Positions 34,313 through 43,145 of a stretch of 64,000 nucleotides of DNA are shown here, piece after piece. Within the stretch, counting starts at the first letter, position 1. Every line of letters starts with the position of its first letter. The DNA lies in the NCBI GenBank assembly GCA_947461435.1, contig CANHLE010000003.1:1-64000 (forward strand), written 5' to 3'. The notes under the pieces are model-generated. The model did no database searches. It had not been told where the DNA came from and saw nothing but the letters and a program-made list of their open reading frames with translations. This DNA comes from Paracoccaceae bacterium. GTDB taxonomy: Bacteria; Pseudomonadota; Alphaproteobacteria; Rhodobacterales; Rhodobacteraceae. A program made the position numbers and the translations under genes.

Positions 34313-36319
34313 ATGTTGGAAATCATGATCTACGACCCTGTCCGCCCTGCGGACCCTAAAGTTTTGGCCAATGATGATGCAGGCGATCTGGATATCGCCG
34401 ACTATTTGCGGGCCGCCGAGGCGGACCTGCACGAGGAAACCGCCCTGCCAGAGGCACAGCGGCAAAGCTTTGCGGCCTTGCTGATTGGCGCTGTTGGTGT
34501 TGTCTACGGTGATATTGGCACAAGCCCCATCTATGCCTTCCGCGAGGCGCTGCGTGCGACGTCATCAGACGGCTCGGCGGCGGTTGGCCGGCCCGAGGTG
34601 TTGGGTGTGCTGTCGCTTTTGATCTGGACGCTGATTTTGATCGTAACGGTCAAATATGTCTTTGTTCTGCTGCGTGCCGACAACCGGGGAGAGGGCGGCA
34701 TTTTGGCACTTTATACGCTTGTTCGTCTGGCCGCGCGGCGCCGATCGGTGCCTGTTTTGATCTTGGCGATGGCAGGCGCGGCCTTGTTTGCGGGTGATGC
34801 TGCCATCACGCCGGCGATTTCGGTTTTGTCCGCCGTTGAGGGGATGGAACTGATCTTGCCCAGTTTGAACCCGTGGATTTTGCCCGTGACCTTGGCTGTT
34901 CTTGTGGGATTGTTCGTTGCACAAAGGCGCGGCACAGCCTCGGTCGCGGGTCTTTTCGGTCCGGTGACCGTGGTTTGGTTTTTGGCGCTGGCCGGACTTG
35001 GCCTATGGCACATGGCGGCCAACCCCGGAGTTTTGGCGGCCTTCAACCCGGTTTGGGGCGTTCAGTTTCTGGCAAACCATCTGGGGGTTTCGATGGTGGT
35101 CCTTGGCGCGGTGTTTCTGGCCGTGACGGGGGGCGAGGCGCTGTATGCCGATCTGGGGCATTTTGGCCGCAAACCGATCATGGCTGCGTGGTTTGTACTT
35201 GTCTTTCCGGCCCTTGTCTTGAACTACCTTGGGCAGGGGGCCTTGGTACTGTCCAATCCATCGGCCGCTGAAAACCCGTTCTTCAGCATGACACCAGAAT
35301 GGGGCCTGCCGGTGTTGGTGATTTTGGCCACAGCGGCCACAGTTATCGCCAGTCAGGCCGTGATTTCGGGCGCGTTTTCCATGGCACGGGCCGCTATCCA
35401 GCTGGGTTTCTTGCCGCGCCTGACCATTCGCCATACGGCCGAAGGTCAATCGGGACAGATCTATATCGGGGCGGTCAATTGGTTGCTTTTGGGCGGGGTG
35501 ATCTGGCTTGTTGTCAGCTTTGGCTCCTCTGGGGCTTTGGCGTCGGCCTATGGGATCGCCGTCAGCGGGACGATGGTGCTGACCACCGTGCTTGGCTTTT
35601 TGTATATCCTGCGCTCTGGCGTCATCGCGCCGTGGCTTGCCGTGGTATTCATCGCCCCGATCGCGGCGATAGAGACCGGGTTTCTGGCCGCCAATCTGAC
35701 CAAATTGCACGATGGCGGCTATGTGCCGGTGATCGTGGCGGTTGTTCTGGGGGCGCTGATGTGGGCGTGGTGGCGCGGGACGCAAAAGGCGCAGGCGCGC
35801 GCGCGAAAATTGGCGATCGACACGCGAAGCTTTGTGCGATCGATGCGCAGCAGTTCGGTTCTGGCCATCCCAGGCACCGCGTTCTTCTTGACCTCTGATC
35901 CGGATATCGTGCCTTCCGCCTTGTTGCACAACATCAAGCATAACCGCGTCCTGCACGAACAAACCGTTCTTTTGACGGTTGAGACGCTGCGGGTGCCCTT
36001 TGCCTCCGCCGAAGAGCGCGCCCAGATCGAGCGTTTGGGCGGCCCTTTCGTGCGGTTGAGCCTGCGCTTTGGTTTCATGGAAACGCCCAATGTTTCAAAG
36101 GCCATTTCATCGGCGCGCCGGGCCGGATTGAAGTTTGACGTGATGGCGTCAACGTTCTTTTTGGGCCGCAAACGCACCGTTCTGCGCGGCAAGGTCGGCC
36201 CTAGTCGCGGGATGGACGTGCTGTACGCGGTGACGGCGCGGTTTGCGGCAGATCCGACCGATTTTTATCACTTGCCGCGCGACCGTGTCGTGGAATTGGG
36301 CGAGCGCGTTGCGATGTGA
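34313..36319 (+). CDS. kup: Low-affinity potassium transporter Kup
   Basis: 668 residues. A variable acidic N-terminus (~50 residues) precedes twelve predicted transmembrane helices. Landmarks are GAVGVVYGDIGTSPIYAFRE (the family signature), LLRADNRGEGGILALY, VTGGEALYADLGHFG and the late NLTKLHDGGYVPVIVA. A cytoplasmic C-terminal domain follows. It takes up K+ with H+. An in-frame ATG at 34325 has GGAA upstream and may be the true start. Single-gene unit; the ~230 bp before it hold no gene. Confidence 0.94.
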   Translation: MLEIMIYDPVRPADPKVLANDDAGDLDIADYLRAAEADLHEETALPEAQRQSFAALLIGAVGVVYGDIGTSPIYAFREALRATSSDGSAAVGRPEVLGVLSLLIWTLILIVTVKYVFVLLRADNRGEGGILALYTLVRLAARRRSVPVLILAMAGAALFAGDAAITPAISVLSAVEGMELILPSLNPWILPVTLAVLVGLFVAQRRGTASVAGLFGPVTVVWFLALAGLGLWHMAANPGVLAAFNPVWGVQFLANHLGVSMVVLGAVFLAVTGGEALYADLGHFGRKPIMAAWFVLVFPALVLNYLGQGALVLSNPSAAENPFFSMTPEWGLPVLVILATAATVIASQAVISGAFSMARAAIQLGFLPRLTIRHTAEGQSGQIYIGAVNWLLLGGVIWLVVSFGSSGALASAYGIAVSGTMVLTTVLGFLYILRSGVIAPWLAVVFIAPIAAIETGFLAANLTKLHDGGYVPVIVAVVLGALMWAWWRGTQKAQARARKLAIDTRSFVRSMRSSSVLAIPGTAFFLTSDPDIVPSALLHNIKHNRVLHEQTVLLTVETLRVPFASAEERAQIERLGGPFVRLSLRFGFMETPNVSKAISSARRAGLKFDVMASTFFLGRKRTVLRGKVGPSRGMDVLYAVTARFAADPTDFYHLPRDRVVELGERVAM

Positions 36320-36417
36320 CCTTGTGCCCATGACGAGATCGTGATCGGGATGTAACACACCTTCACATTAGCATCCGCGATCCCAAATAGATGATAAGAA
36401 ATTGACGGGGGTCCCCT

Positions 36418-36449
36418 CTTGAACGGCGGCGGCGGGCTTCCTAAATCGG
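36418..36449 (+). promoter_or_regulatory. Possible sigma-32-type promoter of rpoH
   Basis: CTTGAA at 36418-36423, a 16-17 bp GC-rich spacer and CCTAAATCGG at 36440-36449 resemble the heat-shock consensus (CTTGAA, CCTATnT) with one mismatch. It would start transcription about 40 nt before the rpoH GTG. Judged by eye only. Confidence 0.35.
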
Positions 36450-36500
36450 GTCAACCCCCGGGGGCCGCAATCGGACCCGGGCAAAAAGGGAGCGTCAAAC

Positions 36501-37397
36501 GTGAGCACCTATGCCAATCTGCCTGCCCCATCCCCCGAACAGGGGCTGAACCGGTACATGCAGGAAATCCGCAAGTTCCCCATGCTGGAACCGGAAGAAG
36601 AATATATGCTGGCGAAGGCTTGGGTGGATCACGAAGATCCCAAGGCCGCGCATCGTCTTGTGACCAGCCATCTGCGATTGGCGGCGAAAATTGCCATGGG
36701 TTACCGCGGCTATGGACTGCCGCAAGCCGAGGTGATTTCCGAAGCCAATGTCGGGTTGATGCAGGCGGTCAAGCGGTTCGACCCCGAAAAGGGCTTTCGG
36801 CTTGCGACCTATGCCATGTGGTGGATTCGCGCCTCGATCCAGGAATACATCCTGCGGTCCTGGTCCCTGGTTAAGCTGGGCACGACGAGCGCGCAGAAGA
36901 AACTGTTCTTCAATCTGCGCAAGGCCAAGGCCAAAGTTGGTGCGCTGGAAGAGGGCGATTTGCGCCCGGAAAATGTGACGAAGATCGCGCATGATCTGTC
37001 GGTGTCCGAAGAGGAAGTGGTGGCAATGAACCGCCGCCTTGCCGGGTCTGATGCCAGCCTGAACGTGACCGTCGGCAGCGATGGCGACAGCACCACCCAG
37101 TGGCAAGACTGGCTGGAGGACGAAGACAGTGATCAGGCGGGCGCCTATGCTGAAAAGGACGAATTTGACACCCGCATTGCGCTTTTGACCGAGGCTATGT
37201 CGGCGTTGAATGAGCGTGAGCGGGATGTTTTGGCCAAGCGGCGTTTGGCCGAAGATCCGATCACGCTGGAAGAACTGTCTGAAAGCTATGGCGTCAGCCG
37301 CGAACGCATTCGCCAGATCGAAGTGCGCGCGTTTGAGAAGTTGCAAGAGCGCATGCGCCTGCTGGCCAAGGGCAAGGGTATGGTGGTTCCGGCCTGA
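36501..37397 (+). CDS. rpoH: RNA polymerase sigma-32 (heat shock) factor RpoH
   Basis: 298 residues. Regions 2.1-2.4 (LRLAAKIAMGYRGYGLPQAE, FDPEKGFRLATYAMWWIRAS) and region 4 (LEELSESYGVSRERIRQIEV) are typical. The RpoH box QKKLFFNLRKAK at 132-143 separates it from RpoD and RpoS. The GTG start has GGGAG 8 nt upstream. It directs transcription of chaperone and protease genes; alphaproteobacteria often have two copies. A 12-bp stem hairpin follows the stop. A heat-shock-like promoter upstream would give autoregulation. Confidence 0.95.
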   Translation: MSTYANLPAPSPEQGLNRYMQEIRKFPMLEPEEEYMLAKAWVDHEDPKAAHRLVTSHLRLAAKIAMGYRGYGLPQAEVISEANVGLMQAVKRFDPEKGFRLATYAMWWIRASIQEYILRSWSLVKLGTTSAQKKLFFNLRKAKAKVGALEEGDLRPENVTKIAHDLSVSEEEVVAMNRRLAGSDASLNVTVGSDGDSTTQWQDWLEDEDSDQAGAYAEKDEFDTRIALLTEAMSALNERERDVLAKRRLAEDPITLEELSESYGVSRERIRQIEVRAFEKLQERMRLLAKGKGMVVPA

Positions 37398-37424
37398 TAC
37401 CGGCCCGGCGCGGACAAGGTTTGA

Positions 37425-37449
37425 CGCGGGCACGATGATCGTGCCCGCG
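37425..37449 (+). terminator. Strong hairpin after rpoH
   Basis: CGCGGGCACGAT/ATCGTGCCCGCG, a perfect 12-bp inverted repeat around one base, 27 bp after the stop. The following GTCTTGTTC is only mildly T-rich, so it is a weak terminator or an mRNA-stabilising hairpin. Confidence 0.65.
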
Positions 37450-37531
37450 GTCTTGTTCGGTGCTGCGGCCTTGCTCTGCCCCCGTCAGAACGATAAAGAC
37501 ATAGTCTGATCACAAGAAGGACGCGCGCGAG

Positions 37532-38230
37532 ATGGCAATGAATCTGAAAGACAGCTTCTTGCCGCCCATGCATCCTGAAGGGCGCAAGTTTGTCGCGATC
37601 TTTGCGGCCATCACGGTTGTTCTTTTCCTGATCTGGCATGTCTTGGGCTGGATCGGAATCGGTCTGACCATCTGGTGCTATTACTTCTTTCGCGATCCGG
37701 TACGCTCTGTTCCGACGGGGGACAGCCTTGTTCTGTCACCGGCCGATGGGGTTGTGTCCTTGATCGAACAGGTCGCACCGCCAACGGGCCTTGGGATGGA
37801 TTCGGCGCCGCTTTGGCGGGTTTCTGTATTCATGTCGGTGTTCAATTGCCATGTGAACCGGGCCGTGACGCGTGCCACGGTCGGGGCGGTGGCCTATCAT
37901 CCGGGCGCATTTTTGTCGGCCAGTCTTGATAAGGCCAGTGAAGAAAACGAGCGAAATGCCGTGCGGTTTGACTTGGCGGATGGCCGCCAGATCGCGGTGG
38001 TGCAAATCGCCGGTCTGATCGCGCGGCGGATTGTCTGTTGGGTCAGCCCCGGCACCGTATTGCGCGCAGGAGAGCGGTTTGGCCTGATCCGGTTCGGATC
38101 GCGGTTGGATATCTATTTGCCGCCGGGGGTGAACCCCTTTGTCAGTCTGGGCCAAACCATGGTCGCCGGCGAGACGGTGATCGCCGATCTGTCCAGCACA
38201 GCGCCTGCTGCAGCCTGCCGGCGTGATTGA
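37532..38230 (+). CDS. psd: Phosphatidylserine decarboxylase proenzyme
   Basis: Makes phosphatidylethanolamine from phosphatidylserine at the inner membrane. 232 residues, the short archaeal/alphaproteobacterial form. Two hydrophobic segments lie at 20-52. Later motifs are [14 protein letters not shown] and the self-cleavage site [12 protein letters not shown], where the chain is cut between Gly189 and Ser190 so that the Ser becomes the pyruvoyl group. The GS replaces the LGST of long forms as expected. The next gene, pssA, begins 3 bp after the stop; the two form the complete PE pathway. Confidence 0.93.
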   Translation: MAMNLKDSFLPPMHPEGRKFVAIFAAITVVLFLIWHVLGWIGIGLTIWCYYFFRDPVRSVPTGDSLVLSPADGVVSLIEQVAPPTGLGMDSAPLWRVSVFMSVFNCHVNRAVTRATVGAVAYHPGAFLSASLDKASEENERNAVRFDLADGRQIAVVQIAGLIARRIVCWVSPGTVLRAGERFGLIRFGSRLDIYLPPGVNPFVSLGQTMVAGETVIADLSSTAPAAACRRD

Positions 38231-38233
38231 GCC

Positions 38234-38992
38234 ATGCCAGACCCCAAGCGCGAAATTGCCCTTGTCCAGTTTTTGCCAAATGCGATGACGCTTGGGGCCA
38301 TTGCGGCCGGGGTTACGGCGCTGCGGATGGCCTTTGCGGGCAACCTTGATCTGGCGATGTTGTTGATATTGCTGGCGGCCATTCTGGATGGGCTGGATGG
38401 CCGTATTGCCCGGGCGCTGGGCAGCGAAAGCCTGATTGGTGCCGAACTGGATTCCTTGGCCGATCTGGTGAACTTTGGCGTCGCCCCGGCCTTTATTCTG
38501 GGGGTTTGGTCGCTTTTGGACGTGCCTATCTTGGGCTGGGGGGCGGCCCTGTTTTACGTGATCTGTGCGGCGTTGCGGTTGGCCCGGTTCAATGTGGGCC
38601 TTAAATCAGGGACGGTGCATGACCCGAGGTTCTTTACCGGCGTTCCGTCGCCGGCAGGGGCCTTGCTGGCGCTGACGCCGATCATCCTGTCCAATGCGTT
38701 TCCGATGCTGACGCCGCCCGGGCTGGTGTGTGCGATGTGGCTGATCGGTTGCGGGATCTTGATGATCAGCACGCTGCCGAGCTTTTCCTTGAAAATGCGG
38801 ATCCCGCGCGCTTGGAAACGGCCGGGCCTGTTCCTGTTGGCCGGTGTTTTTGCATTTTTGGTGTTTTTCCCATGGTCTACCTTGTTCGTCTTCAACATGG
38901 CGTATCTGTTGTCGATCCCTGTTGCGATGCGCAAGGCGGCCGAAGCTGCCAAGAACCGCACGGAAAGCCCCGCAAACGTGGCGGGCAAGTAA
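38234..38992 (+). CDS. pssA: CDP-diacylglycerol-serine O-phosphatidyltransferase
   Basis: 252 residues, about eight hydrophobic helices. The CDP-alcohol phosphotransferase motif D-G-x2-D-G-x2-A-R-x8-G-x3-D-x3-D is complete (LDGLDGRIARALGSES, with Asp52, Asp55, Asp73, Asp77). It joins serine to CDP-diacylglycerol in the inner membrane and feeds psd, encoded 3 bp upstream. A gap of about 100 bp follows before the oxidoreductase gene. Confidence 0.93.
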   Translation: MPDPKREIALVQFLPNAMTLGAIAAGVTALRMAFAGNLDLAMLLILLAAILDGLDGRIARALGSESLIGAELDSLADLVNFGVAPAFILGVWSLLDVPILGWGAALFYVICAALRLARFNVGLKSGTVHDPRFFTGVPSPAGALLALTPIILSNAFPMLTPPGLVCAMWLIGCGILMISTLPSFSLKMRIPRAWKRPGLFLLAGVFAFLVFFPWSTLFVFNMAYLLSIPVAMRKAAEAAKNRTESPANVAGK

Positions 38993-39099
38993 CGCTGCGG
39001 CAATTTCTTCGCCCCGGGCGGGCGTGATTTGAAGCAATGGTTTGAATTATCAAGATTTATCGGGCATACGGCGGGAATACACCTTCTGGGGGGAAGAAC

Positions 39100-40092
39100 A
39101 TGAAACCTGTAAAATGGGGCATTCTTGGCGCGGCGAATTTTGCGCGTCAGCATATGGCACCGGCGATCCATGCCGCCAAAGGGGCCGAGCTTTATGCGCT
39201 TGCGACAGCCAGCCCGGAAAAGGCCGAAGGGTTTACCGAGTTTTGCCCCGGGTTGAAAGTTCACAGCACCTATGAGGCGCTGCTGGCTGATCCAGAGGTT
39301 GAGGCGGTTTATATTCCCTTGCCGAACCATCTTCATGTGGTCTGGACATTGAAGGCGATTGCCGCTGGCAAACATGTTCTGTGCGAAAAGCCGATTGCCC
39401 TGCATGCCCGCGAGATCGAGCAGATCATTCTGGCGCGCGATGCGTCGCGCTTGCTGGTGGCCGAGGCCTATATGATTGTGCATCACCCCCAATGGCAGCG
39501 CGCCCGGGAGTGGGTTCAATCGGGCGAGATCGGCGATATTCGCCACGTTGATGCGGCGTTTTCCTTTGATATTACAGAAGCGAAGGACAACATCCGCAAC
39601 AAGCCGGAAACGGGTGGTGGATCGTTGCGCGATATTGGGGTTTATACCTTTGGCAGCATGCGTTTTGTCACCGGTGCCGAACCTGTCGATGTTCAGGCCC
39701 GCATGATCCGCGACAACAAGATCGACAGCTGGGCGCAGGTGACCGGTGTCATGGAAACCGGCAAGACCCGTTTCACCTATTCGTCCATGACGTCCATGCG
39801 GTTGCCCAACCGCCAAGAGGTGACCTTTCAGGGCACCAAGGGCATGATCCGGGTTGCCAGCGCGCCGTTCAACGCAAATGTCCATGACGTGGCCGAGATC
39901 GAGCTTCACAAACCCGCAATGACCGTGCGTACCGAACGTTTTCCGACGGCGAACCACTATGTTCTGCAGGTTGAGGCCTTTGGCAAAAGTATGCGCGACG
40001 GCTCGGTCTATCCGTGTTCCTTGGAATTTGTTCGCGGCACGCAGGCGATGATGGATCGGGCCTATAGTGTGGCCACGGATTTTCAGATCTGA
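39100..40092 (+). CDS. Gfo/Idh/MocA family oxidoreductase
   Basis: 330 residues. N-terminal NAD(P)-binding fold (VKWGILGAANFARQHMAPAI), the conserved EKPIALHAREIE with the catalytic-site Lys near 96, then the larger C-terminal domain (GGGSLRDIGVYTFGSMRFVT). The family acts on sugars, inositol, dihydrodiols or biliverdin; the substrate here is unknown. GGGGGGAAGA before the ATG is a good ribosome-binding site. It stands alone between pssA and the DUF4389 gene. Confidence 0.87.
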   Translation: MKPVKWGILGAANFARQHMAPAIHAAKGAELYALATASPEKAEGFTEFCPGLKVHSTYEALLADPEVEAVYIPLPNHLHVVWTLKAIAAGKHVLCEKPIALHAREIEQIILARDASRLLVAEAYMIVHHPQWQRAREWVQSGEIGDIRHVDAAFSFDITEAKDNIRNKPETGGGSLRDIGVYTFGSMRFVTGAEPVDVQARMIRDNKIDSWAQVTGVMETGKTRFTYSSMTSMRLPNRQEVTFQGTKGMIRVASAPFNANVHDVAEIELHKPAMTVRTERFPTANHYVLQVEAFGKSMRDGSVYPCSLEFVRGTQAMMDRAYSVATDFQI

Positions 40093-40179
40093 CATCGGCG
40101 AATTTTAGCGCATCCTTGCCGCGCGCGCCTTAAACGTGCGGCAAGCCTGCCTATATGCGGGGGGAAGGAGGACCAATCC

Positions 40180-40509
40180 ATGTCCGATGCCATTCCTGAC
40201 CCCATGATCGACCCCGGCCCGCGCAGTCAGCCAGAGCCGGGCGCCCCAAAATCCCTTCATCCGGCCACCAAGGCGGTCTGGACACGGGGCCTGTATATGC
40301 TGGCCATTGCGGTGCTGTACGGCTTGGCCCAAACGGCGCTGCATGTCATGACGCTTGTGCAGTTCATCGTGATGGTGACGGGACGCGGGCAGCCCAATGA
40401 ACAGATTGCCAAGTTTGGAAAGACCATGGGCAGCTGGCAATTGAAAGCAGCCCGCTTTCAAACGGCGGATAGCGAAGAAAAGCCCTGGCCCTGGTCGGCG
40501 GTCGACTGA
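40180..40509 (+). CDS. DUF4389 domain-containing membrane protein
   Basis: 109 residues. A proline-rich cytoplasmic start is followed by two close hydrophobic helices around GLYMLAIAVLYGLAQTALHV and VMTLVQFIVMVTGRGQPN, then KFGKTMGSWQLKAARF and a PWPWS ending. These are the recurring features of DUF4389 proteins, which are inner-membrane and of unknown function. GGAAGGAGG before the ATG is a strong ribosome-binding site. Possibly co-transcribed with the next gene, 85 bp away. Confidence 0.82.
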   Translation: MSDAIPDPMIDPGPRSQPEPGAPKSLHPATKAVWTRGLYMLAIAVLYGLAQTALHVMTLVQFIVMVTGRGQPNEQIAKFGKTMGSWQLKAARFQTADSEEKPWPWSAVD

Positions 40510-40593
40510 AAAAGCGACACCGGCTTGCTTTGGATCATGGCGGCGCGCGCAAACCGCGCGTCTGATCGCACCACAATCCCTGTGGAGCGAGCC

Positions 40594-41028
40594 ATGAAAT
40601 CACCGTGCATCTTATTTTTACTGGCGTCAGAAGAAGAGTTTCGACTGCTTAAGGGGCAGGGCGAAAGTTTGAAGGATATCTTGCAGCGCCGCGCCGACAG
40701 TTTTGCCGACGGGGACTATGAGTTTGACACGCCGAAGGGCAAGAATCGCAGCGGCAGCGTCAGCTATGACATCAGCAGCGGGCAAACCGAGACGGATATC
40801 GAACGCCCGCGACTGGCCCGGCACGCCGCCGAAGCGCTGAAGGCGGAATGGGACAAGGGCGGCTATGACCAGATTGTGCTGTCGGCAGGCCCTAAACTTT
40901 TGGGGGCGCTGCGGAAGGCCCTGCCTGCGTCACTGGAGCCGCATATCGCAAGCGAGTTGCACAAGGATTTGGTGAAACTGTCCGCGCACGACCTGCACCC
41001 GCATTTGGTCAGCCGCGCGCCGAATTGA
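40594..41028 (+). CDS. Host attachment protein family (RNase eL/Vms1-like fold), short
   Basis: 144 residues. An N-terminal strand CILFLLASEEEFRLLKGQGE, a middle helix LARHAAEALKAEWDKGGYDQ and then IVLSAGPKLLGALRKALP match the bacterial family first named for attachment to host cells and later grouped with eRF1-like folds. The C-terminus HKDLVKLSAHDLHPHL is normal. GGAG 7 nt before the ATG at 40594 sets the start. Molecular function is not established; the name is a family label. Confidence 0.72.
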   Translation: MKSPCILFLLASEEEFRLLKGQGESLKDILQRRADSFADGDYEFDTPKGKNRSGSVSYDISSGQTETDIERPRLARHAAEALKAEWDKGGYDQIVLSAGPKLLGALRKALPASLEPHIASELHKDLVKLSAHDLHPHLVSRAPN

Positions 41029-41129
41029 CCGGCGCGTTGGCCCGATAAAGGCTGCGTTCGGCGGCAAGGATACGCCCAAATTCAGGGACGAATTCTTGCC
41101 ACCTTGGATTCCCGCAACTTGGGCGCTGC

Positions 41130-42956
41130 CTAGGCCTCCAGCGCTTCCAACTCGTCGATGAAGCCGGCGATCATCGACAGACCCTTGTCCCAGAAGGTTG
41201 GATCTGACGCATCCAGTCCGAAGGGGGCAAGCAGGTCTTTGTGGTGTTTGGAACCGCCCGCCTTCAGCATGTCAAAATACTTTTCTTCAAACCCTTCCAG
41301 CCCGCCAGCGTAGGCCGCGTAAAGTGCGTTCACGAGCCCATCACCAAAGGCATAGGCATAGACATAGAAGGGCGAGTGGATGAAGTGCGGAATGTAAGAC
41401 CAGAAGGTTTCATATCCATCCATGAATTCAAAGGCATCGCCCAGGCTTTGGGCCTGCACCGACATCCACAGCGCGTTGATGTCATCGGGCGTCAGTTCGC
41501 CTTCGGCCCGCGCGGCGTGCAGTTTGCATTCGAAATCATAAAAGGCGATCTGCCGAACAACGGTGTTGATCATGTCTTCGACCTTCCCGGCCAGAAGCGT
41601 TTTCTTTTCGGCCGGAGTTTGCGCCTTGTCCAGCAAGGCCCGGAATGTCAGCATTTCGCCGAAGACCGAGGCTGTTTCTGCCAGAGTCAGGGGCGTTGAT
41701 GACAATAATTCGCCTTGGCCCGCCGCCAGAACCTGATGCACGCCGTGGCCCAATTCATGCGCCAGCGTCATCACATCGCGCGGTTTGCCAAGATAATTCA
41801 GCATGACATAGGGGTGAACGGTGGTCACGGTTGGATGGGCAAAAGCGCCGGGCGCCTTGCCCGGTTTGACACCGGCGTCAATCCAGCCGTCCGTGAAGAA
41901 GGGTTTGGCAATGTCTGCCATGCGCGGATCAAAGGCCTTGTAGGCATTCAAGACTGTCTGCGTCGCCTCGTCCCAGCCGACGATTTTTGGCACCTCGATC
42001 GGCAGGGGCGCGTTGCGGTCCCAGGTCTGCAACCGGTCCAGCCCCATCCATTTGGCCTTGAGACGGTAGTAGCGGTGCGAAATCTTGGGATAGGCCGCCA
42101 CGACGGCATTGCGCAGCGCCTCGACCACTTCGGGTTCGACGTGGTTGGCCAAATGGCGGGCGTATTGCGGGCTGGGCATCTTGCGCCAGCGATCGTCGAT
42201 CTCTTTTTCCTTGGCGAGGGTGTTGGTGATCCGCGCGAAGAGTTTGATATGCTTGTCAAACACCGTTGCAAGTGCGCGCGATGCCGCCTCGCGTTTGGAG
42301 CGGTCTGCATCCGTCAGAAGGTTCAATGTCGCTTCGAGGTTCAGATCTTCCTCTTCGCCCGCCACGGCAAACATCAGACCCGCCATGGTTTCATCGAACA
42401 GCTTGTTCCAAGCGGATGCCCCCACGACCGACGCATCGTGCAGATAGGTTTCCATCTCGTCGGACAATTGATGCGGACGCATGGCGCGCAAACGGTCAAA
42501 CACCGGCTTGTAGCGGGCCAGATCCGAATTGGCCGCCAAGAGGCTGGTCAGATGGCTTTCGTCCAGACGATTGAATTCAAGGCTGTAGAACACCAGGGGC
42601 GTGGTCGCGTTGGTGATGGCATCTTGCATGTCGGCCATGAATTTGGCGCGGTCACTGTCCATGGTGTTTTGATAGTATCGCAGGCCGGCATAGGACATGA
42701 TCCGCCCGGCGGCGATATCGATCGCCTCGTATCTTTGGACGGCCGACAGCAGGCCAGCTGCATCCAAGTGCGCCAACTTGCCCTGATAATCGGCGGCGAA
42801 GGCCTTTACCTCAGACTCGACGAATTGAAGATCTGCGGTCAGCGCGGGCGCATCCGGAGCCTCATAAAGATCAGAAAGATTCCATTCAGGAAGATTGCCA
42901 AAGGCATTGGAGCCCATGCGGGCGTCAAAAACGGGGCGGGGCAGGGGAAGGGTCAT
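41130..42956 (-). CDS. pepF: Oligoendopeptidase F (M3 family)
   Basis: 608 residues. The zinc site TLAHELGHGVHQVL (HExxH near residue 400) and the later GEMLTFRALLDKAQTP region supply the ligands. N-terminal helical domain ~1-190 as in PepF. It cuts oligopeptides in the cytoplasm. AGGAG 6 nt before the ATG at 42956 fixes the start against a longer frame to 43043. Divergent from the Anbu operon (189 bp between starts); as a peptidase beside a peptide-tagging type operon it may be more than a chance neighbour. Confidence 0.92.
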   Translation of the reverse strand: MTLPLPRPVFDARMGSNAFGNLPEWNLSDLYEAPDAPALTADLQFVESEVKAFAADYQGKLAHLDAAGLLSAVQRYEAIDIAAGRIMSYAGLRYYQNTMDSDRAKFMADMQDAITNATTPLVFYSLEFNRLDESHLTSLLAANSDLARYKPVFDRLRAMRPHQLSDEMETYLHDASVVGASAWNKLFDETMAGLMFAVAGEEEDLNLEATLNLLTDADRSKREAASRALATVFDKHIKLFARITNTLAKEKEIDDRWRKMPSPQYARHLANHVEPEVVEALRNAVVAAYPKISHRYYRLKAKWMGLDRLQTWDRNAPLPIEVPKIVGWDEATQTVLNAYKAFDPRMADIAKPFFTDGWIDAGVKPGKAPGAFAHPTVTTVHPYVMLNYLGKPRDVMTLAHELGHGVHQVLAAGQGELLSSTPLTLAETASVFGEMLTFRALLDKAQTPAEKKTLLAGKVEDMINTVVRQIAFYDFECKLHAARAEGELTPDDINALWMSVQAQSLGDAFEFMDGYETFWSYIPHFIHSPFYVYAYAFGDGLVNALYAAYAGGLEGFEEKYFDMLKAGGSKHHKDLLAPFGLDASDPTFWDKGLSMIAGFIDELEALEA

Positions 42957-43145
42957 GGCAGCTCCTATACAGCTTTGACTCACATCTAGGGGGAAGGGTG
43001 GGGGGGCTGCAACCCCGGCGGGGAAATTGGCTGGATTGCCCAAAAAATAGGCGCAATTGCCGGAATGCTTGGAAAATGCGCCTGCTGGGCTTTACCTTTG
43101 CAAAGTCGCGGTCCTAACCTGCGAAAGAACGGGGAGGCGGCCAAG

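Noticed and set aside
38554-40095. Minus-strand open frame of 513 codons opposite pssA and the oxidoreductase
   Set aside because: It covers two well-supported genes on the other strand and has no domain; long antisense frames are common at this GC content.
41715-42989. Plus-strand open frame of 424 codons opposite pepF
   Set aside because: pepF on the other strand has its zinc motif and full length; this frame has no recognisable sequence.
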